Shown here: in pieces, positions 38,088 to 46,276 of the stretch
Layout: each line of letters opens with the position of its first letter
Position numbering within the stretch: position 1 is the stretch's first letter
Origin: Paraflavitalea pollutisoli
Lineage (GTDB): Bacteria > Bacteroidota > Bacteroidia > Chitinophagales > Chitinophagaceae
Direction: 5' to 3'
Assembly: GCF_029360705.1 (NCBI RefSeq)
Contig: NZ_JARKMX010000008.1
Location: forward strand, 991,949 to 1,055,948
Length of the DNA: 64,000 nt
Notes under the pieces: model-generated
Told to the model about the DNA's origin: nothing
Databases searched by the model: none
The model's input: only the letters and a program-made list of their open reading frames with translations
Made by a program: the position numbers and the translations under genes

Positions 38088-39650
38088 TCAGTTCCAGTAA
38101 TTATTTAAAATGATGGTGGGGTTGTTGGCACGCACAGCATTGCTGAGGGGCCAGGTCCAGGCGCCGTTCTTGTAGTCTTCCACCGAGATGGAATTGCCAA
38201 ACGACAACTTGGGATCGAGCACGTTCTTGGTGCGGATCATATCGTACGAGAAATGACCCTCGCCGATCAGCTCCTTGCAGCGCTCGTACCAGATGGCTTT
38301 CTTCAGGTCATCGCCCCCTTGCCCCGTATATTCCAGCGCGGCGGCGCGGCGGCGGATCACATTGAGGGCTTCGATGGCTTCTGCCGTACGACTGGCATTG
38401 GCATAAGCTTCGGCCAGCAACAGGTACGATTCGCCGAGTCGAAACACGATCTGGCTGTCGTCTACATAACTCGAGTTGTTTTCCGTTTGGAAGATATTGC
38501 TGTACTTGGTGAGCCAAAACCGGCCGGTCGTACTGTATATATCTTCGTACCATTCGCTGCGGCGGATATCGGGTTGACCGGGTGGGTAGATCTCATCGAG
38601 ATAGGCTTGCGCATAATAGAGATAGGTATTGCGGGTCTCGGTTGCATTGATACGGTAGCGCGTAATATGATCCGAGAAGAATGACCAGCCAAAGCTTTCG
38701 CCATAGTTGGAGTTTTGCGGCATTTCAAACAGCCCTTCTTTGGAGCGGCCGCGGAATACGGCGCGGAAACCCCGATTTGTATAAGGGATCAATTCATAAG
38801 CGCCTTTGTTCTCTTTGATCAGCTCTTCACCGTACTTGATGGCATCGGTATAATGATTGGTCGCATTACCGCCATCGAAGGAGGCTAACCACATCTTCAT
38901 GTGCATGAGCAGGGCCAGGGCGCCACCGCGCATACCACGAACCGCACGGCGGGCCGCATCGTCGTAGCTCCAGGGAAGGTCTTGTTCATAAGCAGCCATG
39001 TCGGCCACGCATTTGTTGAGCACCTCTACCATCGGCAGGCGGGGCAGCGCCGTCGCGTTGTAGGCGTTGGTGTAGTACGGTACATCACCATACAAGCGCA
39101 CCATGGTAAAATAGGCCATATTGCGCATGAACACGCCCTCCGCTTTGTAACGTGCTTTCTTTTCCGGCGTCAGCGCGGTCACCTCGTCTACTTCGGCTAC
39201 CAGTACATTGGCGCCCGCAACCACTTTAAAGAGACGATCCCAGTTCATGAAACGGGAGGTCGTGAAGATATTTGCCCAATTGTTGCCACCGGTCCAATTG
39301 TAGGTACCCCGTACGATGGGATTGAGGTTATTGGTGCGCAGGAACTGGATATAAGTACGGCTCCACGGACTATTGGAAGGCTCGTAAACCGGCGCAAAGC
39401 GCATATCGCCCGAAAAAGCGAACAAGGGGAACTCGTCGGTACCGCCTTCCGCTTTCATATTGCTGCGGAAGGTGGCGGCACGGTACAACTCAAACAGGCC
39501 GTTGGTATAGTTGTCGACATCGGCTTCTGTTTTCCAGAAATTGTTGCCCGACAGGTTGCTGAGCGGATCGAGCGCCAGGAACTTCTTACATCCCGTGCCG
39601 GTGGTCAACAACGTCAGTATAGTGAGTGAATAAATAAGCGTCTTTTTCAT
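38088..39650 (-). CDS. SusD/RagB family nutrient-binding lipoprotein
   Basis: About 520 aa from the ATG at 39650, which gives the lipoprotein signal (MKKTLIYSLTILTLLTTGTG then Cys21); the frame is open further upstream but would overlap the SusC gene. It has the SusD hallmark opening (FLALDPLSNLSGNNFWKTEADV), TPR-like helices with LYGDVPYYTNAYN near residue 190, a long variable middle and the usual end block (YERCKELIGEGHFSYDMIRT). It caps the partner SusC barrel at the surface and binds the ligand. It follows its SusC (39,691) within the operon. The ligand is not identified by motif. Confidence 0.9.
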   Translation of the reverse strand: MKKTLIYSLTILTLLTTGTGCKKFLALDPLSNLSGNNFWKTEADVDNYTNGLFELYRAATFRSNMKAEGGTDEFPLFAFSGDMRFAPVYEPSNSPWSRTYIQFLRTNNLNPIVRGTYNWTGGNNWANIFTTSRFMNWDRLFKVVAGANVLVAEVDEVTALTPEKKARYKAEGVFMRNMAYFTMVRLYGDVPYYTNAYNATALPRLPMVEVLNKCVADMAAYEQDLPWSYDDAARRAVRGMRGGALALLMHMKMWLASFDGGNATNHYTDAIKYGEELIKENKGAYELIPYTNRGFRAVFRGRSKEGLFEMPQNSNYGESFGWSFFSDHITRYRINATETRNTYLYYAQAYLDEIYPPGQPDIRRSEWYEDIYSTTGRFWLTKYSNIFQTENNSSYVDDSQIVFRLGESYLLLAEAYANASRTAEAIEALNVIRRRAAALEYTGQGGDDLKKAIWYERCKELIGEGHFSYDMIRTKNVLDPKLSFGNSISVEDYKNGAWTWPLSNAVRANNPTIILNNYWN

Positions 39651-39690
39651 GTTCTGCATTTGCTTGGTTCGTGGATGCTTGCGATACGGA

Positions 39691-42600
39691 TCAGAATTGG
39701 ATGTTGGCACCGAGGGCCATGCTGCGGCGGTTGGGATAACCACCGGAGATATCCCGGCCCAACGACGTGACCAACTCGGGATCGGGTCCCGAATAGTTGG
39801 AGAAAGTATACACGTTGTTGAGCGTGATGTATAGGTTGGCCGAGTTGATGCCCATACGACGCGTCCAGTTGCGGTTGAAATTGTACTTAAAGGTCATGCT
39901 GTTGATCTTCCAGTACGAACCATCTTCCATAAACAGGGTTTGTGCTTCGCGGTACGGATTGATCTGGCCGGCCCGGGTGAAGTCGAAAGGATTCGGATAT
40001 TTCGCGTTGAGGCTGCCCGTCGTTTTATCCGATCCCGGCATCCAAATATCATATTCACTGATGGGCACCAGCGCATTGGGGGCCGCTGGGTTATAGAAAT
40101 TCTGGAAGGTCCTTGCCAGCGGCAGGTTGAGCACATCCCTGATGAGGGTAAAGCTGCCATTGATGGTGAGCGTGAAATTCTTCCAGGTTACCATCGAGTT
40201 GAAACCACCCGTTACCTTGGGGGTCGGGTTACCCGCCGACACCATATCTTGCTCATCGATCACGTAATCGCCGTTGATATCGGTCCAGATGGGATCGCCC
40301 CCCTGGAAGAACACCCCGGTACCACGTCCTGCCTGCATGCGCAAGCCGGTTTGTGGATTCACCGGTACATCCGCCGTGCTGGCGTATACCCCTTCTGTGT
40401 GGTACAACTGGTTGGAGAAGGTAGGTTTACCCAGGCGGTACACCAGTGGTAGCTTGGAGTTATCAGCATCTGTAAACGGCTGAATATACTGCCGCTCGTT
40501 GTTGGGCAGCCTCGTGAGCGTATTGTTGACCACACCGAAGTTACCCGACACGGTCCATTGTACCGGATGGCCCTGTGGTAATACCCGCACCTGCGCCATC
40601 AACTCAAAACCATGGTTCACCATGCTGCGCGCGTTGGATTTGATCTTGGCAAAACCATTGATATTCGACAGTTCTACATCCATTACTTCATTATCGGTCG
40701 ACTCGTAATAGGCTTCTGCCGTGATGTTGAGGGCATTATTGAACAATCCGAGTTCGGTAGCAATGTTGAACTTGGTCTTGGTCTGCGGTTTGAAGGCATC
40801 ATTGGGGATATTGCCCCAGTCTATATACACCGTAGGATCGTCGTTGTAGTTATTCCCGATGCGATAGGTACCGAACACATCGAAGATGCTACCCGTAGGA
40901 ATGATGTTCTTACCCCAGCTGCTACGGATAGAACCGTAATCGAGCCAACCCCAGTTCTCGGCAAACTTTTCGCGGTTGAAGTTCCAGCGCGCGCTCACCG
41001 ATGGGTTGTGCGTATACCCGGTAGATGGACCATTGGTAGAGGTACCATCGAGGCGGTAGCTCAGGTTGATCACATATTTCTTGTCGAAATTGTATTCGAT
41101 GCTGCCCCCATATCCATGGATACGCGTATCCTTGGCATTGTTGAGGGTACCCCCCTTGGTGCGGAACCAGTTGTAACCAACCGGCCCTTCGATCTGGTCA
41201 TTGGCCGTTTGCGACAGCTCCATCGCATTGGCACGGAAACCGTAAGACGACAGTTCGTTAAACACGAACGCGTTCAGGTTGTGCAGGCCAAAGGAACGGA
41301 TATAGTTGACGGCTGCCCGGTCATATAGCGTATACGTGCGGTCGTTGTAGCTGTAATATTCAGGGATATTGTTGTTGATGAACGACGGGCGGAATTTGCT
41401 GGAGTTGCCCGTAATGATATTGTAGGTAAACAGGTTCGAGAACCGAAGGCCCTTGATGGGTTCGTATTGCAGGTCGAGCGAGGTAGAGATGTTGATGCTC
41501 TTGTTGTCGTCTTTCACCGTGGAGCCGGCGGCCGCCTGATTGAAATCATTGTAATAAGCAGGCGACAACAGCGACGACAGGTTGGAAGCTTTTTTGATGT
41601 CCACCTGCTCGAGGCCCATACCGCTACCGTTGTTGCGCTGCCCCATCGACCCTTTCAGGTTGGTGGTCATCCTGAACCTTTCGGTAGGCTGATACAAGGC
41701 ATCCATGCCCAGGGTGTACCGTTTGAACCCGGTATTGCGCATGATCCCTTCTTCCGAATAGTAGTTCATATTCGTTTTGTAGTTAAAGGTTCTGTCGCCC
41801 CCGGAGATATTGATGTTGTGCGACTGGTTTTGCGTGGTGCGGAAGAACAGGTCCTGCCAGTCGGTCGAGTTGTTGTAATACGGATTGAGTGAGTCAGACA
41901 GGAAAGGCGTGGCATTGATGAGGCGCAGTGCATTGGCGTACGAGGTATCGTAGTTCAATATCTGGTTGATCCGCGACCGGCGTTCTTCATTGCCGCCCAT
42001 CACCTTGCGTTGTGGAGGCGCATAGTTGACGAAGAAGGAGCCGGAATACGATACGATCGGCACTTTGGAATGGCCGCGCTTTGTGGTCACGATGATCACT
42101 CCATAGGCGCCGCGCGAGCCATATTGCGAAGTGGCTGCTGCATCTTTCAGGAATTCCATCTGCTCGATGTCTTCGGGCGGAATGAGGGCGAGGGGGCTGA
42201 TGCCCGGGCCACCACCCTGGAATCCGTATTCATAATTGGTATTGAGGTCTACGGGCACACCATCGATCACAAACAACGGAGAGGTCGGCGTGAGGAAGCC
42301 ACTGGAGCTTACCTGCGCACTGGATACACCGCGGATGTTGATAGTACCCATGGAGCCGGGTGAACCGGAGTTGTTCTGGATATTGACACCGGCAACCTTA
42401 CCCTGCAACAGTTCGAGTACGTTGGATACCGGTACGTCCTGCAGTTGCTTACCACTGATCACCACGGTAGAGCCGGTAGTGGTTTCGCGGGTAGCGCGTT
42501 TGAAACCCTGCACCACGATCTCTTGCATCGCTTCGTCTTTTTGTGCCATCTCGATCTCGAGGTTGGCGGTAGCGCGGGTCACTACTTTTTTCTCAGCGGC

Positions 42601-42885
42601 AAAGCCACTGTGCGTAAAAGTGAGGGTGGAGCCGGGCTCAACCATCACGGTGAAGGCGCCGTTCTTATCGGTGGTGCCGATGGCTTTTTTACCGACGGAG
42701 ATGGTGACGCCGGGCTTGGGGTTTTTATCGGCCTTGCCGGTCACCACGCCTTCTACCTTGATCCTTTCCTGGGCCAGCAGTCCCAAGGGGCTAATGGCTC
42801 CCAGCAGCAACAACAGCATGAGTGCGATGCCTTGTCTGAGCAGCCTGGAATTACATGTCATGGTCAATGCTTTTGGATTAGTCAT
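39691..42885 (-). CDS. SusC/RagA TonB-dependent receptor with carboxypeptidase-like N-terminal domain
   Basis: About 1064 aa from the ATG at 42885; an alternative ATG at 42861 also gives a signal peptide (LMLLLLLGAISPLGLLAQ). The chosen start overlaps the previous gene by 8 bases, which suggests coupling. A CarboxypepD_reg-like domain (about 40-115: VEGVVTGKADKNPKPGVTI) precedes a plug with IVVQGFKRATRETT, NVLELLQGKVAGV and MEFLKDAAATSQYGSRGAYG. The 22-strand barrel follows and ends in ...RSMALGANIQF with a terminal Phe. It imports oligomers through the outer membrane using TonB energy. Its SusD partner lies downstream. Confidence 0.93.
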   Translation of the reverse strand: MTNPKALTMTCNSRLLRQGIALMLLLLLGAISPLGLLAQERIKVEGVVTGKADKNPKPGVTISVGKKAIGTTDKNGAFTVMVEPGSTLTFTHSGFAAEKKVVTRATANLEIEMAQKDEAMQEIVVQGFKRATRETTTGSTVVISGKQLQDVPVSNVLELLQGKVAGVNIQNNSGSPGSMGTINIRGVSSAQVSSSGFLTPTSPLFVIDGVPVDLNTNYEYGFQGGGPGISPLALIPPEDIEQMEFLKDAAATSQYGSRGAYGVIIVTTKRGHSKVPIVSYSGSFFVNYAPPQRKVMGGNEERRSRINQILNYDTSYANALRLINATPFLSDSLNPYYNNSTDWQDLFFRTTQNQSHNINISGGDRTFNYKTNMNYYSEEGIMRNTGFKRYTLGMDALYQPTERFRMTTNLKGSMGQRNNGSGMGLEQVDIKKASNLSSLLSPAYYNDFNQAAAGSTVKDDNKSINISTSLDLQYEPIKGLRFSNLFTYNIITGNSSKFRPSFINNNIPEYYSYNDRTYTLYDRAAVNYIRSFGLHNLNAFVFNELSSYGFRANAMELSQTANDQIEGPVGYNWFRTKGGTLNNAKDTRIHGYGGSIEYNFDKKYVINLSYRLDGTSTNGPSTGYTHNPSVSARWNFNREKFAENWGWLDYGSIRSSWGKNIIPTGSIFDVFGTYRIGNNYNDDPTVYIDWGNIPNDAFKPQTKTKFNIATELGLFNNALNITAEAYYESTDNEVMDVELSNINGFAKIKSNARSMVNHGFELMAQVRVLPQGHPVQWTVSGNFGVVNNTLTRLPNNERQYIQPFTDADNSKLPLVYRLGKPTFSNQLYHTEGVYASTADVPVNPQTGLRMQAGRGTGVFFQGGDPIWTDINGDYVIDEQDMVSAGNPTPKVTGGFNSMVTWKNFTLTINGSFTLIRDVLNLPLARTFQNFYNPAAPNALVPISEYDIWMPGSDKTTGSLNAKYPNPFDFTRAGQINPYREAQTLFMEDGSYWKINSMTFKYNFNRNWTRRMGINSANLYITLNNVYTFSNYSGPDPELVTSLGRDISGGYPNRRSMALGANIQF

Positions 42886-43942
42886 TAGAGAATTTGGGAT
42901 TGTCTTTTTTGAAAGCAAATACGATCTCCCAGTTGCCGGGTTCGTAGATGGCGAAATTGAGCCCGATCTCCGCTTCCTGGCGCAGGCCGCCATACCCAAG
43001 CCGTGACCAGGCAAAACTGGTTGTAGCCCTTCTACCGTCGGCCGTGGTGAAGCGGGTTGCCAACGGTACAGCGGGTACGGGAAAAGCTACATCATACGTA
43101 ACGCGGGTGGCCGTCTTAGTCATATTGAATCCATGCAGCAGGTTGTTCCAATCGGTATCGGCAAATTTTGCCGGATCGATGGGGCGAAAATACTTGTCGA
43201 GGAACATAAAGGAAATGGTATTGCCACCCGGTTTGCCTTCTTCGCTTTTGCGGATGAACACATCCACATCGGCCGCCGACAATACCTGGTTGGTCGAATC
43301 GCCCACCACACCTATCATGGTAGAAGGATAGATACCATTGGCCACGGATTGACCGGTGATGGCATTGAGGTTGGAAGGCTCGTAGGGCCGTTCGCGGAAA
43401 GGCATGAGGCGCATGTTGCGGAAATAGCGCCGTCCGCCTCCATTGCTCATCTCTACATCGAAGATATAACCCGAGTCGGCCTGGCAGCGCAGCAGGTTGG
43501 AAGTAGCAGACGACCACAACACGAAATCGCCAGAGTGCTTGCGCACCTCGAAGAGGTTGTGGTATTCGGTAACCCGTTTGGCTTCTATCTCTGCCACACT
43601 GGTCTCATTGCCCGTATACGCCTGTTTCCAGACCTTGACAGGAAAAATATCGCTCAGTTCCGGCGCAGCCTCGCCACTGAAGCGGCGGGCATTGACGATC
43701 GTAAAATCGATAGGATACGTAGAGCTGTTATTGGGATTGACAAATACATTGGAGAACATCGTGGTACGGCCTACCACCGGTTCGAAGGTGGTTTGTGAAA
43801 ACCCGGCCTCAAGGCTAAGTGCCTCGCGGTATTCGGGCAACAGTCGCGTACAGGCGCCCAGCAGGGAGAGCAGTACACCGGTCGCCAGGACCTGGGTCAG
43901 AAGCCGCCTTTGTTTATGGTTCATAAGTGCTTGTTTTGGCAT
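42878..43942 (-). CDS. Surface lipoprotein, DUF5007-like
   Basis: Product of 354 aa (or 348 from the second ATG at 43924). A signal segment ends in LLGAC (Cys31). The first region (40-110) looks like a beta domain with SQTTFEPVVGRTTMFSNVFVNPNNSS. The middle holds a second domain with a GGGRRYFRNMRLMPFRERPYEP segment, and the end is a further sandwich. I recall this as DUF5007, which occurs in SusCD loci; the name needs a search. It starts 15 bases after the fasciclin stop at the other side and overlaps the SusC start. A SusE/F-like glycan-binding function is likely but not shown. Confidence 0.65.
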   Translation of the reverse strand: MPKQALMNHKQRRLLTQVLATGVLLSLLGACTRLLPEYREALSLEAGFSQTTFEPVVGRTTMFSNVFVNPNNSSTYPIDFTIVNARRFSGEAAPELSDIFPVKVWKQAYTGNETSVAEIEAKRVTEYHNLFEVRKHSGDFVLWSSATSNLLRCQADSGYIFDVEMSNGGGRRYFRNMRLMPFRERPYEPSNLNAITGQSVANGIYPSTMIGVVGDSTNQVLSAADVDVFIRKSEEGKPGGNTISFMFLDKYFRPIDPAKFADTDWNNLLHGFNMTKTATRVTYDVAFPVPAVPLATRFTTADGRRATTSFAWSRLGYGGLRQEAEIGLNFAIYEPGNWEIVFAFKKDNPKFSND

Positions 43943-43957
43943 TGTGTAGTAGTAAGG

Positions 43958-44632
43958 TTAGCGATTCATTCTTTCCACGAATTCATTGCCGAAGCCGAAA
44001 TCGTGCCCGGAAGACAATACGTGAACGACACCGTTGCTGGTCTTCACATTGACGATCTGTGTTTTCGTCGTTACCCAAAACACTTCAAAAGGTGTTTGCT
44101 TGGGATCCCGGAAAAACAACTGCTGTGGCCCGCCGCCCAGGTAGCCGGCTGCATTGATGCGCTCGTACAGCAGGTTCATGTTGTAACCATACTTTATATT
44201 GGGCGCCAGGATACCATCGGCATTGTTCACCACCCGATCGGTATGGTAGATACCGGTGAGTATATACCGGCAGGCCAGGGTATCGAGCTGAGTGGAGTCG
44301 AGCGTTTTCAGCGACAAGGGTGGCAGGGCCGGTACCATGGTGGCGCGGCGCAGGTTGAGGTTCTTCATCGCCAGGTCAAAACTGTTGTTGTTGATGGCAA
44401 ACAAGGTCACCTCGCCGCGGGTGAGCGAATCTTTGAGGCCGCTCAACCTGTCGATCACGAGCAACATCGAATCGAACAGGCCACCGCCCTGCTGGAGATA
44501 CTGGTAGCTGTTGCCGGCAAACAAGCTGGTCTCCTGGTCGTATTTGTAATATCTATCATCCTTTTTGCAACCTATGATGGCAACGAGTGCGATCAGGCTG
44601 GCCAGGGCGATCTTTTTATAATTGATTGTCAT
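43958..44632 (-). CDS. Fasciclin-domain lipoprotein, second copy
   Basis: Product of 224 aa with lipidated Cys22 (LVAIIGC). The FAS1-type elements are NSYQYLQQGGGLFDSMLLVIDR, a VTLFAINNNSFDLAM block, DTLACRYILTGIYHT and the closing VVHVLSSGHDFGF. The middle is shorter than in canonical fasciclin domains. It lies between the second SusD and the DUF5007-like gene and is the counterpart of the copy at 37,336. The two copies imply the SusC-SusD-fasciclin block was duplicated within one operon and then diverged. Confidence 0.85.
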   Translation of the reverse strand: MTINYKKIALASLIALVAIIGCKKDDRYYKYDQETSLFAGNSYQYLQQGGGLFDSMLLVIDRLSGLKDSLTRGEVTLFAINNNSFDLAMKNLNLRRATMVPALPPLSLKTLDSTQLDTLACRYILTGIYHTDRVVNNADGILAPNIKYGYNMNLLYERINAAGYLGGGPQQLFFRDPKQTPFEVFWVTTKTQIVNVKTSNGVVHVLSSGHDFGFGNEFVERMNR

Positions 44633-44669
44633 GTGTAGTCTCTTTTAAATGCTGTATCCGTATCGATGT

Positions 44670-46247
44670 TTATTTCCAATAAGGGTTCTGGACAATCTGG
44701 GTATTACTGTTGAGCACTTCGCGTGCAACAGGCCAATAGATACCACCCGTGCTAATGAGGGCGTTGAAAGCGGGATCCTCTTTTTTGATCTTGTGGTAAC
44801 GCACCAGGTCGTACCAGCGCCAGCCCTCTCCTACCAGTTCGCGACGGCGTTCTTCAAAGATCTCTTTGAGCAGGTCGGCGCCGGGCGCCGCGGGGTCGAA
44901 GGCATTGACATTGCGGCGGGAGCGGATGTTATTGAGCAGTGTAATGGCATCTGACTCATGCCCCAGTACCGTGAGTGCTTCTGCACGCAGCAGGGCAATC
45001 TCTTCGAGGCGGGTAAACAGGATGGCCGAGGTAAAGACGTTGAACTGTTGTTCACCAGCTATGCCGCCATTGATGGATTTGATCTTGCTGAAGATGGGTA
45101 TTTCTTCACCGTACCCCGTGATATAAGCATTGCGGTACAGCGTAGGGGTTCCCTGGTCTACGCTGGAAGTATCGACACCAAAGCGCTGATCCTGGCCATT
45201 GCCGGTGGGGAACATCGATGCCAGGCTATCGTTGGTGATGTAGATATCGGGCTGTTGTTTGGATACCAGCGGATAGGCCAGTGTCAGTTGCTCGATATGG
45301 CCGCTCACCGTTGCCTCGCCCAGTCCTTTCACAAAATTGAACGAGATGAACTGGTTTTGGTCGGTGGCCAGATCGGCCGCCTGTTCGTTGAAGATGCCCG
45401 TTTTACCGGTGAGGTCGGCTACCGACAGGTAGTTGATGGAAATACGGCTATATTGCTGCATCACGAAATCGGTGTATCCGGCGGTTGCGTAATAATTGCC
45501 CTGCAGGGCGGTAATATGCGCCAGGATGGCATAAGCCGACACTTTATTGATGAGGGTGTTTTTCCACTCGGTGTAGGTCTTGGTATGATAGACCTGGCCA
45601 GGCAGCACTGGATCGCCGCCTCCGTACACATAGGGCAGCAAGGGCGCCGCATCTTCTACTTCGCGTACGGCAAAACCCAGTACATCCTGCTGCGGGGAAC
45701 GCGCGAACTGCTGGAATTTACCGTTGTCGTACGATTGTGTCAGCAAGGGCACATCACCCCAGATACGTACGATGTAGTAGTACAGGAAGGCGCGCAATAC
45801 ACGGGCTTGTGCTACATCCACTTTGTGGTTCACCTCGGTATAGCGGGTGTCCACCATCGCATCGGCCGAGCGCTCGATGAATAGGTTGCAGGCATTGATG
45901 GCTGCATAAAAGCGCCGCCAGTTCGAGATGCTTTCGATAATAGGATAGGAAGCATTGAGTTTGCCTTCGATGATGGCCTTGAGGTCGGGTCGTTTGAGGG
46001 CGGTGAAATCGCCGTCGCGCAGTTCGCCGTAGAGCCAGTGGGCATTGTTATCGGCTACAGCAGCCCGGAAGAGCCCGTAGATACCCATAAGACCTGAGCG
46101 GGCATCGTCGATGGTCTTCCAGCTATTGGCCTCATCCGATTGACGGGTAGAGTTGACGTCCAGCTGTTTGTTGCAGGCCGTGAAAGGCAGCGTGCCGGTC
46201 AACAGCAGGGCGGTTAAAGATGCAGTGGCTATTTTTTTCCCGATCAT
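44670..46247 (-). CDS. SusD/RagB family nutrient-binding lipoprotein
   Basis: Product of 525 aa with lipidated Cys25 (LPFTAC). Typical SusD opening (CNKQLDVNSTRQSDEANSWK), helical repeats with RIWGDVPLLTQSYD near 160, and the closing FEERRRELVGEGWRWYDLVRY. It lies 29 bases after its SusC partner at 46,277. It should bind oligosaccharides or glycopeptides at the surface and close over the SusC channel. The ligand pocket cannot be read from sequence. Confidence 0.93.
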   Translation of the reverse strand: MIGKKIATASLTALLLTGTLPFTACNKQLDVNSTRQSDEANSWKTIDDARSGLMGIYGLFRAAVADNNAHWLYGELRDGDFTALKRPDLKAIIEGKLNASYPIIESISNWRRFYAAINACNLFIERSADAMVDTRYTEVNHKVDVAQARVLRAFLYYYIVRIWGDVPLLTQSYDNGKFQQFARSPQQDVLGFAVREVEDAAPLLPYVYGGGDPVLPGQVYHTKTYTEWKNTLINKVSAYAILAHITALQGNYYATAGYTDFVMQQYSRISINYLSVADLTGKTGIFNEQAADLATDQNQFISFNFVKGLGEATVSGHIEQLTLAYPLVSKQQPDIYITNDSLASMFPTGNGQDQRFGVDTSSVDQGTPTLYRNAYITGYGEEIPIFSKIKSINGGIAGEQQFNVFTSAILFTRLEEIALLRAEALTVLGHESDAITLLNNIRSRRNVNAFDPAAPGADLLKEIFEERRRELVGEGWRWYDLVRYHKIKKEDPAFNALISTGGIYWPVAREVLNSNTQIVQNPYWK

Positions 46248-46276
46248 ACTATGGGGAGATTAAAATGTTGTGGTGA

